Position numbers and translations under genes: made by a program. The notes below the pieces were generated by a model, which was given only the letters and a program-made list of their open reading frames with translations, did no database searches and had not been told where the DNA came from. Below are positions 54,422 through 63,733 of a DNA stretch of 64,000 nt, one piece after another. This DNA comes from a filamentous cyanobacterium ESFC-1 (GTDB taxonomy: Bacteria; Cyanobacteriota; Cyanobacteriia; Cyanobacteriales; Spirulinaceae): positions 2,566,664 to 2,630,663 of the forward strand of contig KB904821.1 in assembly GCA_000380225.1 (NCBI GenBank). The letters are read 5' to 3'. The number at the start of each line of letters is the position of its first letter. Within the stretch, counting starts at the first letter, position 1.

Positions 54422-55297
54422 CTAGACTAGATATCCTTCGCGCAGATACATAAAGCTTTGGCCGGCTCGTTCAACTTCGATAAAGCCCTGAGCGCGGAGT
54501 TGACGACGCAAGCGATTGACTTGACTAATCCCTAAGACATTCGGGTGCATTTCTACGAGTAATTTGCGGACTCCTGAAAGGTCAGCAAAGCCCAGTAACT
54601 CCCCTTCGCTGCCCTGGACATCCATGACTAAAACCGTGGGCTGTATGCGCTCGATTTCGTCGTTGAGGGGTTCTACCGGGACTTCGTGGGGGGTGGTTTC
54701 TTGGTTGGGGAGTTCGTAGGCTGAAGACCGGGCAAAGTGCTTGCAAACATAGAAGGTGCAAGTGTCATGCTTGCGACCGAGCATACACATTTTCAGGTTT
54801 GGGCTGACGTTGTTAAGGCCGTAATTATCTTGGATCAGGGTTTCTAGGATAGGATTGGCTTCGTAGGAGTGGACGCGATCGCCCCCGATTTCCAAAGCGC
54901 AAGCCGTGGCTAACATCCCAATCCCGCCCCCTAATTCCATCACAATATCATCAGAATCGAGACGATGAACGAGCAAGTTGCGTTCGTGACGGGTGTGACG
55001 ACCGCTTAAGAGCTTTTGGACTTGAAACGGAGTCATACGGCGGTCAATCCGCATTTTAATGCCTTCAACTTCGGCGACCGTACCGTATAATTCATCGGGA
55101 ACGGTTAACTCGTTGACATCCGGTAGGGGTCGCTGACGACGATAAGCGGTTTGGATGGTTTTGTAGAGCTTTGGGGTTGTGGCTTCCCAAGCTTCGAGAA
55201 ATTTCCACCAAGCTTGTTTGAGATAATCCCGACGCACATAACGTCCGAGTAATGCTGCATCCCACCAATAAGAACGGATTGTGTGATAAATTGCCAT
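54422..55297 (-). CDS. FkbM-family methyltransferase
   Basis: 291 residues. After an N-terminal helical part, the SAM-binding core reads DDIVMELGGGIGMLATACAL near 135-154, then VHSYEANPILETLIQDNYGL. The FkbM block PTVLVMDVQGSEGELLGFAD near 229-248 follows. FkbM enzymes O-methylate sugars or polyketides. At the end of a glycan export cluster it probably caps or decorates a polysaccharide. The start MAIYHTIRSYWWD is well supported. Confidence 0.85.
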   Translation of the reverse strand: MAIYHTIRSYWWDAALLGRYVRRDYLKQAWWKFLEAWEATTPKLYKTIQTAYRRQRPLPDVNELTVPDELYGTVAEVEGIKMRIDRRMTPFQVQKLLSGRHTRHERNLLVHRLDSDDIVMELGGGIGMLATACALEIGGDRVHSYEANPILETLIQDNYGLNNVSPNLKMCMLGRKHDTCTFYVCKHFARSSAYELPNQETTPHEVPVEPLNDEIERIQPTVLVMDVQGSEGELLGFADLSGVRKLLVEMHPNVLGISQVNRLRRQLRAQGFIEVERAGQSFMYLREGYLV

Positions 55298-55344
55298 GTT
55301 TTTTTTAAGGTATGTAATCGTAAAGTTTTAAAAAGGCGCGATCG

Positions 55345-56055
55345 CTACTTAATTGCTAAGAATCCTTCAAAGCATAAATGTTTAAAAACGGTCATAATAT
55401 CGACAAATCCGGCTCGTTTCATCAAATCAATATTACCCTGAGTCGAAAAAGGCTCTAGCACCCCCTTCAGGCTACGACTTTTATTAACAATTTCTTGCTC
55501 GCTGAAGCCTTGCTGAAGCTTAAAGTCTACATACAACGAGGACATCATATCTTGAAAACGAGCATCAGGAGCGCGGACTTTTTCAAACAACAAAAAGCCT
55601 CCTCCCCAGTTCAACGCATTGTAGATTTTATCAAAAATCATTTGCCGGATAGCGGGTTGAATAAACTGAATGGTGTAATACGAAACAATCAGATCGGCAG
55701 GTTCTAGCTCCACATCAATAATATCAGCTTGCTGAATTTCAATATTAGGAAAACTTGCGGTTTTGCGACGAGCCGTTTCTACCATTGCGGGTTCAATTTC
55801 TAAACCGATAATTGACACGGGGCGATCGCTATTGGCCTCAGCAATTTGTTGGGTTAAAGAAGCTGTCGAACAACCTAACTCGTAAACCCGCGACCCCGGA
55901 CGCAGAAAAAAGTCTGACAACGACACGACAATTTCATGGCCTTGTTGATACTGCGGCACAGACCGACTAACATGACTGTCAAACGTATCAGGAACGCTCC
56001 CTCCAAAAGACCAGCGTGCCTTTGCAACCGATATGGTATCGCCAACATCAGACAT
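55345..56055 (-). CDS. CmoA-like SAM-dependent methyltransferase
   Basis: 236 residues that follow CmoA (carboxy-SAM synthase) along the length: FDSHVSRSVPQYQQGHEIV near 24-42, GSRVYELGCSTASLTQQIA near 54, GLEIEPAMVETARRK near 82, VSYYTIQFIQPAIRQMIFDK near 130, and DFKLQQGFSEQEI near 180. Real CmoA, working with CmoB on tRNA, is a gene of gamma-proteobacteria. Here the setting is between a sulfotransferase and FkbM, so it may act on a sugar, or supply carboxy-SAM. The function is open. Confidence 0.75.
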   Translation of the reverse strand: MSDVGDTISVAKARWSFGGSVPDTFDSHVSRSVPQYQQGHEIVVSLSDFFLRPGSRVYELGCSTASLTQQIAEANSDRPVSIIGLEIEPAMVETARRKTASFPNIEIQQADIIDVELEPADLIVSYYTIQFIQPAIRQMIFDKIYNALNWGGGFLLFEKVRAPDARFQDMMSSLYVDFKLQQGFSEQEIVNKSRSLKGVLEPFSTQGNIDLMKRAGFVDIMTVFKHLCFEGFLAIK

Positions 56056-56129
56056 TGTATTTTACTCCAGTAAAGTTAACAAAAAGTTAAAATGAAATTA
56101 CATTGAAACTAAATTAAGTTAGCCCTATT

Positions 56130-57011
56130 TCAATTCTCGAAAGTATAGCCCGAAAAGAAAGGAAAACCTTGCATTTTTGCTTGAACTTGCTCTTTAAATT
56201 CTGGTGACCATTCAATTTTATGGCGGCTTTTCTTCGGAGAATCAAAAACGGCTTTTTCACACGATTTTAGATAATCTGGCGATGCTTTTACACCTAACCA
56301 AAGACAGAGATTTTCTAATTCCTGTTGTGGGTGTTTGACAAACTGTTCGTGATAAACGTCTAGGGTTTCTACTGTTTCATCCATTTTTTTGACTGTGACA
56401 ACGCCTTCGCAAACCTTAAAATAACGGTCGATACTTTCTTGGATATCAGTAGCTTGGACGGGGCGATTTTGTCGTTGAGCCGTCCGCACCGCAAAAGTGG
56501 CAATATTGTCGTAGGGATTGCGGACAACGTGAATTAATTTAACCGGAACCTTAACTAAGTTTTTAGTTTTTTCTAAAAGGTCGGGATATTCCAACAGTTG
56601 ATAAACCGTAAATTCACCATGTTTATCCCCAATCACCCGCAAGTCTTCAAATTTACCTTGCCATTGTCCGGGGACATCATAAGTATAACCGCCTCCCCGA
56701 TACCAAGAATGACCCCGCACCCTGGTCATTTGGAATAATAAATAATATAAAGCCTGACGACTAAAGCCAGCTTGCACATATTTTACTGCTCGCAATTCGT
56801 GAGCCATAACGATGTTAGGATGGGCATCGAGCAACGCTGCAATTATGCTATGGCCGCTACGAGAATAGCCAATAAAGGTACAAAACAGTTCGACATTTTC
56901 AAAAGATGAAGCCAACTTAGGACTGTTAAGCCAAGTTTCGAGTTTTGCTAAAGAATATTGCAGCGGCCAAGGTAACTTTTTACGGCGTTTTAGTAAAAGC
57001 TCAAGAAACAT
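56130..57011 (-). CDS. Sulfotransferase-family protein
   Basis: 293 residues. The 5'-phosphosulfate loop is seen as FIGYSRSGHSIIAALLDAHP near 47-66, and the 3'-phosphate block as IHVVRNPYDNIATFAVR near 160-176. It would move sulfate from PAPS to a hydroxyl of a glycan in the cytoplasm before export. Four bases separate it from the Wzt-like gene upstream, so the two are in one operon. Confidence 0.85.
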   Translation of the reverse strand: MFLELLLKRRKKLPWPLQYSLAKLETWLNSPKLASSFENVELFCTFIGYSRSGHSIIAALLDAHPNIVMAHELRAVKYVQAGFSRQALYYLLFQMTRVRGHSWYRGGGYTYDVPGQWQGKFEDLRVIGDKHGEFTVYQLLEYPDLLEKTKNLVKVPVKLIHVVRNPYDNIATFAVRTAQRQNRPVQATDIQESIDRYFKVCEGVVTVKKMDETVETLDVYHEQFVKHPQQELENLCLWLGVKASPDYLKSCEKAVFDSPKKSRHKIEWSPEFKEQVQAKMQGFPFFSGYTFEN

Positions 57012-57014
57012 TAA

Positions 57015-58355
57015 CTATTCCCCTTTTTGTAATATTAAATTCTCTTTATAACGTTCGATTTCTTGCCATGATTGCCCTTTTTCGTCAGCTAAGATATGCC
57101 AACTCCGGGGCTGATAAAAAGCACAACGACTAATATTTACTTTGCAGTCTACCCGAAAGCGAAAAGACGGCACTAAATCAAAAGAGAGCATTCCTTTCTT
57201 GACATAGACTTTGGCGGTATAGACCCCTTCAATGAAAGTACAACAGGGCATATACATTTGCACTTCAAAAATGCCTTCAGGTGCATTCAAGCTGGTGTTG
57301 TCATTAACAGACATAATATCGAGAACCTGCTTATTTTCCCCGGATAAATAATTGATTTTGAAGCGTAAATCAATATCCGCGATCGCCTCATGAGCCTTAC
57401 ACTTAATACATAAATAAGCCGGTTCTCCCGTTTGGGGGGCTTCAACAATTTCTTGGTCTTGATTACGGAAGAAAAGCGCCAACATATCCAAACCCAAACT
57501 CTCGGCTTCGGGCTTTTGGGGGAGGATGGTTAGTCCCGTGGCTGTCCCTTCTCCTGATAATCTTAAATCCTGCTCGTATTTCTGAATAATCTGTTCTGTT
57601 TCTCCGGCTCCAATCAGTTTACCTTGATTCAAATAAATCGAGCGTTCGCAAGCATTTAAAACAATATAAGGAGTATGAGAAACTAAGATAAAAGCCGTTC
57701 CCTGTTTTTTCAATTCAGCGAGTCGTTGATGGCATTTTAATTTAAACCGAACATCCCCCACTGCTAACACTTCATCGATTAAAAGAATCTCCGGTTCAAC
57801 GTGAATTGCACAAGCAAAACCTAAACGAGCGGCCATTCCCGAACTATACGTTTGTACCGGAGCATCAATCGCTTCAGAAATTTCGGCAAACTCGACTACA
57901 TCTTCAAACTTTTCTTCGATTTGTTGCGTGGGTAAACCCAAAATGGCCATGTTGGCATAGATATTTTCTCGTCCGGTCAAAATTGGGTTAAACCCTGCCC
58001 CTAAAGCAATCAAAGGTGCTAATCGACCCCGTACTTTCACAGACCCGGTATCGGGTTTAATCAAACCACTGAGAATGCGGAGTAAGGTACTTTTCCCTGC
58101 ACCATTAGCCCCGACTAAACCCAAAGCTTCACCTTGTTTGAGGTCGAAACTAATATTATCCAACGCCCAAAATTCCCCAGTCCGTAGGGTATCGCTTCTC
58201 CGACGACCCCCGGTTAAATCGGTACAAATATCTTTTACGCCGTAAAATAAAGACTTTTTTAAATCGCGACAAAATTTCTTAGAAACATTTTCAACTGTAA
58301 TCAAAGTTTCTGATTCAGTTGGTTTTGTGATTGTCTTTGTTTCTTGTAGCTTCAT
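57015..58355 (-). CDS. Wzt-like ABC transporter ATP-binding protein
   Basis: 446 residues. Walker A GANGAGKST near 81, signature YSSGMAARLGFA near 168, Walker B EILLIDEVLAVGD near 188. A C-terminal beta-rich domain of about 190 residues (from about 260: GLTILPQKPEAESLGLDML) is the carbohydrate-binding part of Wzt-type proteins, which recognise the terminal cap of the exported glycan. It works with the permease encoded upstream. The non-reducing-end cap could be the methyl or sulfate group added by neighbouring enzymes. Confidence 0.93.
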   Translation of the reverse strand: MKLQETKTITKPTESETLITVENVSKKFCRDLKKSLFYGVKDICTDLTGGRRRSDTLRTGEFWALDNISFDLKQGEALGLVGANGAGKSTLLRILSGLIKPDTGSVKVRGRLAPLIALGAGFNPILTGRENIYANMAILGLPTQQIEEKFEDVVEFAEISEAIDAPVQTYSSGMAARLGFACAIHVEPEILLIDEVLAVGDVRFKLKCHQRLAELKKQGTAFILVSHTPYIVLNACERSIYLNQGKLIGAGETEQIIQKYEQDLRLSGEGTATGLTILPQKPEAESLGLDMLALFFRNQDQEIVEAPQTGEPAYLCIKCKAHEAIADIDLRFKINYLSGENKQVLDIMSVNDNTSLNAPEGIFEVQMYMPCCTFIEGVYTAKVYVKKGMLSFDLVPSFRFRVDCKVNISRCAFYQPRSWHILADEKGQSWQEIERYKENLILQKGE

Positions 58356-58369
58356 GGTTGGGGAAGTTA

Positions 58370-58486
58370 TTGGTTATTAGTTATTGGTTATTAGTTGTTG
58401 GTATTCGCCAAAATCCCTCAATTGGTAATTTCTTCCCCCTCCTTCCCCTCTTTCCTCCACTGCCCACTACCCACTGCCTACTGCCG
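58370..58486. repeat. STRR-like repeats between the two transporter genes
   Basis: TTATTGG/TTATTAG units at 58370-58402, then ACTGCCC/ACTACCC units at about 58459-58486. They separate the permease and ATPase genes by 171 bases. Confidence 0.8.
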
Positions 58487-58526
58487 AAAACCAGAAAATT
58501 TTGAACTCAATCGAATGAAATATAAA

Positions 58527-59393
58527 CTACGAACTAACCCGCTCAATCACATAAGGAATGGCAATGCGAAAAGCAATCCAAGTCAAGAATAAACCGATCC
58601 AAGTCAAAAGGCTCACAATCCAAAAACTCACCGGTTCAGAAACTATCCCAGTCGTGGCTAACTCGCGGGTGGTGACGAGGAGGGGGGTGACGGGATTAAG
58701 TTGCACCAAAGCACCAAATAAGCCGGATTCAGGGACGGAATAGACCACAGGGGTCAAAAACAACCAAAAACCTGTAGCCATAGTTAATCCACGGGCTACA
58801 TCGTCGTAGAGTACCCCCAAGGGCGAGAGTAAAGTGCCGATAAAAGTACCGAATACGATCAAGTGAATGAGGGCGACTGGGGCGAGGATGATTGTCCAAG
58901 TGATGGCAATCCGATACCAAATAAAAATGCCAATAATGAGGATTAATTTGATAGCAAAGTTAAAAAAAACTTCGCCAACTTTAGCAAGGATGATGGCTTC
59001 GCGGGGGAAGTTGACGCGGGCTAACATGGGCTTGGCTTTGGTTACGGCGGTGACGGGGCCGTTGACCGCATCGACAAAGGTTTGCCAAAGGGCGGTGCTG
59101 AACATGACATAAGCCGGATAGGGAATGTCGGTGCGTCCGATGTTGATCACTTGGGCTTCTCCGGCAAGGGTGAAGCCTGCGGCCATGACCAGGGGAGGGA
59201 TAAATGCCCAAGCGACCCCCAAAACCGATTGGCGGTATTGAGCGCTGATATCCCGTACCATCAAGCGCCAAGCGAGTTCGCGGGAGGCCAGGAGGTCGTA
59301 CCACATCCGCGTGAATAGGCGTTTGGGGTGTCTGAGGATGCTTTCGGGGGTGTAGATGTTTTGTGCGAGGGGTCGCGGGGCAAATTTGGTCAT
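58527..59393 (-). CDS. ABC-2-type polysaccharide export permease (Wzm-like)
   Basis: 288 residues with six membrane helices. The N-terminal amphipathic part LFTRMWYDLLASRELAWRLM and D-I-S-A-Q-Y-R-Q-S is typical of Wzm/TagG. GVAWAFIPPLVMAAGFTLAG is helix 1, and TPVVYSVPESGLFGALVQLN lies before the last pair. It exports lipid-linked polysaccharide across the inner membrane with the Wzt-like partner. The start MTKFAPRPLAQN is good. Confidence 0.93.
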   Translation of the reverse strand: MTKFAPRPLAQNIYTPESILRHPKRLFTRMWYDLLASRELAWRLMVRDISAQYRQSVLGVAWAFIPPLVMAAGFTLAGEAQVINIGRTDIPYPAYVMFSTALWQTFVDAVNGPVTAVTKAKPMLARVNFPREAIILAKVGEVFFNFAIKLILIIGIFIWYRIAITWTIILAPVALIHLIVFGTFIGTLLSPLGVLYDDVARGLTMATGFWLFLTPVVYSVPESGLFGALVQLNPVTPLLVTTRELATTGIVSEPVSFWIVSLLTWIGLFLTWIAFRIAIPYVIERVSS

Positions 59394-59440
59394 GGGGGAT
59401 TGAGTTGCATTTTGGTTTTGCGTGTGGTTATCTCTCGCTT

Positions 59441-60349
59441 TTATTCAAATTCGAGGTTTTTGGCTTTATTAAAGGTTCGGGGAGTGTTGAGCGATCGCGC
59501 CATCTGCCAGAAAAATCCGGCAGCGTTGGCGACTTGGGACACCAATAAAACGGCGGTGAGAGTTAACCCCTGTTTACTTTGACCGTGTGTAAAGGGATAG
59601 CGCAACAATCTTAGGTAATAGTTGCCTTCGATTTCAAAGTCACCCCAGCCTTTACTAGCCCGCAGTTGGTGAAAGCGATATGCCCCTTGGCCGTAGGTGA
59701 AGTGCTGTTTCCAAAAGCTGCGTAGGGTCATGGGATGGGCGTGGTAAATGACGACTTCGGGGGCGTAGGTCATTTTGTGGTTGTTGTGAATCCAGCGATC
59801 GCACAATTCCCGGTCTTCTGAGGTGGTAAAGCTTTCGTCAAAGCCGCCCATCTCCCGGAAGCCATCGGCAGGAACCACCATGTTATTAGAAGCAAAAAAG
59901 CGGGCTTGGTCGCGCACGGCGTTGTAGTGGTCGTAGCCCATGCTGATGATGTTTTGGCTGGTGATCGAGAAGGGATTATCGCCCAAATCATTAACGGTAC
60001 GACCGCCAATAATGCGATCGGGATAGGTGGTTACTGCGGTTTCGAGGGCTTGTAACCAGTTTTGTGCGGGGCGACAATCATCGTCGGTAAAGGCGATATA
60101 ACGACCGCGAGCGTGTTGGGCGGCGTGATTACGAGCGGCGGCGGGGCCGGCGTTGGTTTGCCGCAATAAACGGACGTTGAGACGGTTTTTAAAGGGGTTA
60201 ACCACTTCGTCGAGGGGGGTTTTGCTGCCGTCATCCATAATAATGACTTCAAAGCGATCGCGATCGTAGTCTAGCTGACTCAGGGATTCTAAACATTGAG
60301 CGAGTTGTTGAGGACGATTGTAAGAGGGGATGATAACAGAAAATAACAT
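59441..60349 (-). CDS. Family 2 glycosyltransferase
   Basis: 302 residues, GT-A fold. FSVIIPSYNRPQQLAQCLES at 3-22, VIIMDDGSKTP near 35, DXD-type FTDDDCRP near 91, and the acceptor-side GGFDESFTTSEDRELCDR near 168. The C-terminal hydrophobic part (LTLTAVLLVSQVANAAGFFW) may attach it to the membrane. It adds one sugar to the growing chain in the cytoplasm; the donor is unknown. Confidence 0.9.
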   Translation of the reverse strand: MLFSVIIPSYNRPQQLAQCLESLSQLDYDRDRFEVIIMDDGSKTPLDEVVNPFKNRLNVRLLRQTNAGPAAARNHAAQHARGRYIAFTDDDCRPAQNWLQALETAVTTYPDRIIGGRTVNDLGDNPFSITSQNIISMGYDHYNAVRDQARFFASNNMVVPADGFREMGGFDESFTTSEDRELCDRWIHNNHKMTYAPEVVIYHAHPMTLRSFWKQHFTYGQGAYRFHQLRASKGWGDFEIEGNYYLRLLRYPFTHGQSKQGLTLTAVLLVSQVANAAGFFWQMARSLNTPRTFNKAKNLEFE

Positions 60350-60386
60350 GACTTTGAGGGATTTGGGGGTTTAAAAAAGGGAGAAT

Positions 60387-61460
60387 TTAGCGAGATTGAG
60401 CCGGAGTTGCTGCTTTTTGAGAAACTTCGGTTTTATTTTTTTGGGTATGGGTATGGTGGTAGGTCAACAAGGCGTTAAAACTATGCTCGGTTTTCGCGAT
60501 CGCGCGGGCTACAAATTCTGTACCAATCCCCAAGGTCAGTTTTCGAGCCAGGGGTTCAATTAAGGTGCCATAACGCCGCCAGCCTAATTTTTTGTATTTG
60601 GCTTGAAAATAGCCATCTTCGGCTAAATTCCACTTATCTCGGAAGTGATGCAAGCTTTTAAGCGTCCAAGCATCGCTCCAGCGCAGCATATAGTAGTGAA
60701 CGTCTGACCAATGTTGCGGCGGCCCAGGGACGTAAGTGACGAGGGAATCCGGCTCAAAGTACACGGTTTCTCCGGCTTCGCGGACTAACATACAAAAGTC
60801 AAGATGCTCTTTGGTGTTGAGCATGGCTTCGTCAAGCCAGCCCACGGTGTCGAAAATCGAGCGACGTACCAAAACGCAGTGAAATTCTGCAAGTTCGGTG
60901 GGGCTTTGTTGCAGGCGATCGCGAATATCTACAACATCTTTGCCTTGGTCGTACATTTTCTCCCGTAAGCGCCGCCGTCCCGCCTTATCCGTCCAAATAT
61001 GAGACTGTCCCCCGGCAAAATGGACGTTTTCGTGAATTGGCTCGTACTGACACATCAACGGGCCGACTACCGCCGAGTTTTGGCTTTCGGCACAGTGAAC
61101 CAAAGCCGTCAGCCAACCGGGAGAGACAATCACATCGTTGTCTACAAAAGCCACATAAGGCGTTTCTACCCGGCTCAAGCCGATGTTACGGGCTTGGTTG
61201 GGGTAAAGGTAATAATCAGTGCGAACAAGCTCAAAATCGCGCTCTGCGGCTTGTTCTGCGAGATATTGTTGCAGAAACGGGGGAGAGTTGCCGTCAACGT
61301 AAACGAGTTTATAGGGCAGTTGCGTATGCTCGAAAATGCTTTCTAAGGAGCGACGGGCATAACTAAACCGTTCGCGGGGAACAACCACAATGGTCACGCA
61401 GGGTTGTGAGCGATCGGGGGTTGGGGTTTGGGTGAGATGGGGGGTTGTGTTCGCTGTCAT
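60387..61460 (-). CDS. Family 2 glycosyltransferase
   Basis: 357 residues. VTIVVVPRERFSYARRSLES near 22-41, VYVDGNSPPFLQQYL near 53, DXD-type FVDNDVIVSPGW near 108-119. A long central part (DKAGRRRLREKMYDQGKDVV) follows, then TKEHLDFCMLVREAGE near 216. It forms part of the same minus-strand run of genes. Substrate unknown. Confidence 0.88.
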   Translation of the reverse strand: MTANTTPHLTQTPTPDRSQPCVTIVVVPRERFSYARRSLESIFEHTQLPYKLVYVDGNSPPFLQQYLAEQAAERDFELVRTDYYLYPNQARNIGLSRVETPYVAFVDNDVIVSPGWLTALVHCAESQNSAVVGPLMCQYEPIHENVHFAGGQSHIWTDKAGRRRLREKMYDQGKDVVDIRDRLQQSPTELAEFHCVLVRRSIFDTVGWLDEAMLNTKEHLDFCMLVREAGETVYFEPDSLVTYVPGPPQHWSDVHYYMLRWSDAWTLKSLHHFRDKWNLAEDGYFQAKYKKLGWRRYGTLIEPLARKLTLGIGTEFVARAIAKTEHSFNALLTYHHTHTQKNKTEVSQKAATPAQSR

Positions 61461-61475
61461 AATTACTGAGATCGA

Positions 61476-62750
61476 TTAGGAGGTGGTCACGGACAATACG
61501 GATTCAGAGGCGGATTTTGAGTTTAATGATAAAAGAGATTGATAAAGATGGACTAAAGCATCGTTAAGGCGGTTTAGGTCATAATGGGCTTCGACGAATT
61601 TGTGTCCGGCTTCTCCCATTGCTGGCCAGCGTTCGGGATGTTCAATGAGGTAAATTAGTTTCTGGGCGATCGCGTTTGCATCTCGTTCGGGAACCAGGAA
61701 ACCAGAAACGTTATCTTGGACTAATTCGGGAATACCACCGTGGTAGGTACTAATAACAGGAAGTCCCGTAGCCATTGCTTCTTTCAGTACGTTTACGGGT
61801 GCGTCTTGGTCTCCGTCTTTGGCTGTGACGCTAGGGGCAATAAAGAGATGGGATTGAGAGAGGATTTCAACGATTTCTGCGTGGGATTTTTGCCCGACTA
61901 ATTTGATTTTGTCCTCAGTGTTAAATTCTTGAATGAGTTGTTCAAAATAAGGGCGTAACTCCCCTTCACCAACGATGGTATATTCGAGGTTGGGATGTTG
62001 TTTTTGAATTTGAGCAACGGCACGAATACTATATTCAATGCCTTTCTTTTCAACTAAACGCCCTGTGGTAGCAATCCGAATGAGGTTATCAGCAGGAAAG
62101 TCGCGAGTTTGAAAGGGAAAACGCTGGCAATCTAACCCCGAACTATGCACTTTGATTTTGTCAGCAGGACAGCCCAGTTGCAGCACTCGTTGTTTAAAAA
62201 AGTCACAGTTTGCCAGGAAATAATCCCCCTGTTTAAAGAGGGGGTCGTAAACATTTTTGCCCCGTTCTTTGACAAAGTTGCTAATATCGCGACCGCGAAA
62301 AATGGTAATTAGTTTGGCTTGGGGTGCGTGAATTGTCTGAAAGGCCATACCGCGAAATCCGGCTGTGCCAAACTGACAGTGGATGATGTCATATTCTGGT
62401 TTGAGATTGGGAACCAAACTATACAATAGCCATAGGGATAGGGCTGATTGACCGTGTTTGAAAACGTTGATTGCTTCTAAGGTTTTACCGGGATGTTGTA
62501 GCAGTTTTTTTATCAATATATTGCTACCTTTGATTACTCTCCAAACTAAGTTACTAGGGATACTAGAAAAATAGATAGTATGGTCGAGTAAGTTGTAATT
62601 GATGACATCACCGTGGAGTTTTTTAAAATCTCCGGGTTGGTCTGCATAAATATCAACATCGTGACCGCGATCGCGCAATCCCGTAATTTGATTAATAATA
62701 AAAGTTTCTGATAATAGGGGAAACTGTCCGACGATAAAGGCAATTTTCAT
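61476..62750 (-). CDS. Family 4 glycosyltransferase
   Basis: 424 residues from the ATG at 62750 (MKIAFIVGQFPLLSETFI), which begins the first beta strand; an ATG six codons earlier is less likely. GT-B fold: RIATTGRLVEKKGIEYSIRA near 225, YTIVGEGELRPYFEQLIQEF near 255, the E-x7-E-type block FIAPSVTAKDGDQDAPVNVL and then KEAMATGLPVISTYHGG near 310-330. It transfers a sugar with retention. Start KIAFIV-x-x-FP and LSETFI resemble colanic-acid-type enzymes. Confidence 0.92.
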   Translation of the reverse strand: MKIAFIVGQFPLLSETFIINQITGLRDRGHDVDIYADQPGDFKKLHGDVINYNLLDHTIYFSSIPSNLVWRVIKGSNILIKKLLQHPGKTLEAINVFKHGQSALSLWLLYSLVPNLKPEYDIIHCQFGTAGFRGMAFQTIHAPQAKLITIFRGRDISNFVKERGKNVYDPLFKQGDYFLANCDFFKQRVLQLGCPADKIKVHSSGLDCQRFPFQTRDFPADNLIRIATTGRLVEKKGIEYSIRAVAQIQKQHPNLEYTIVGEGELRPYFEQLIQEFNTEDKIKLVGQKSHAEIVEILSQSHLFIAPSVTAKDGDQDAPVNVLKEAMATGLPVISTYHGGIPELVQDNVSGFLVPERDANAIAQKLIYLIEHPERWPAMGEAGHKFVEAHYDLNRLNDALVHLYQSLLSLNSKSASESVLSVTTS

Positions 62751-62795
62751 AACTGTAAATTTTCTCAAATCGTGAAACGGTGCGATCGCGTCAAG

Positions 62796-63701
62796 TCATT
62801 CTCGAACCGATCCACCTCCTAAGATTAGTTTGATTTTCTCCCAAGCACCTACATAGCGCACGAAAAACATGACCAAATTCACTTTCAGTTTTTCTTCTAA
62901 GTTGTCTAAACGTTTGTCTTGAAAAGTCGCGATCGCAAAATTAACGGGTGGAATCAAATCACCCATTAAATGACTCAAAACCGAAGTTTCACGGCGCTTT
63001 AAATCGTACTTCCCACCGACTAAACGAGCCGTTCTTTTATAAATTTGTTGCCAGGAAAATCGGGCTGGATGAGCCACACAAACTTGCTCGGCATAGACTT
63101 GTTGATAACCGGCTGCGGCCACTCGCTGTCCCCAGTCTAAATCGCCACTTGATTTGACTTCAGCATTAAAATGGCCTACTGTATCCATTACTTTTTTATA
63201 TGTAAATAAATTGGCAGTCGCACCGTATTGCTCCTTTTCTACATATTTTCTTTGCTCAAAAGCTGTAACTTTTTCAAACAATTCTACCGGAGTCAAACGT
63301 TGAGAATTTTGAAAGAAAAGCTCGATTTTACCCGCAACCAAGCCACAATCGGGAACAGATTGTAGCTGCTGCACTCCGGCTTCTAGCCACTGAGTTGCGG
63401 GGATACAATCCGCATCGGTAAACGCCAGAATTTCCCCTTGAGCAAGGCTAATTCCGCGATTACGAGCTGCATAAGAACCAGGAGTTTTTTCGACGGTTAA
63501 ACGGGCTTGAGGGTAAGACTGAACAAGGGCTGCAATCCTTTGGGCTTCTTGAGTCTCAGAGTCATTATCCACCACAATAATTTCATAACAATCTTGGGGA
63601 TAACTTTGTTGAGAAAGGGCTTCTAAACAAGTTTTGAGTCTTGGGGAATCGTTGTACACGGGAATAATAATGGAAACCCAAGGACAAGATACAGCGTTCA
63701 T
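62796..63701 (-). CDS. Family 2 glycosyltransferase
   Basis: 301 residues. VSIIIPVYNDSPRLKTCLEA at 9-28, IIVVDNDSETQE near 41, DXD-type FTDADCIPATQW near 93-104, and KSSGDLDWGQRVAAAGYQ near 176. The basic C-terminus (KRTARLVGGKYDLKRRE) may lie on the membrane. It is the first complete gene of the cluster in this window. Confidence 0.9.
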   Translation of the reverse strand: MNAVSCPWVSIIIPVYNDSPRLKTCLEALSQQSYPQDCYEIIVVDNDSETQEAQRIAALVQSYPQARLTVEKTPGSYAARNRGISLAQGEILAFTDADCIPATQWLEAGVQQLQSVPDCGLVAGKIELFFQNSQRLTPVELFEKVTAFEQRKYVEKEQYGATANLFTYKKVMDTVGHFNAEVKSSGDLDWGQRVAAAGYQQVYAEQVCVAHPARFSWQQIYKRTARLVGGKYDLKRRETSVLSHLMGDLIPPVNFAIATFQDKRLDNLEEKLKVNLVMFFVRYVGAWEKIKLILGGGSVRE

Positions 63702-63733
63702 TATTTCAGTCTTACTTTTGGCTCAATTCAATA

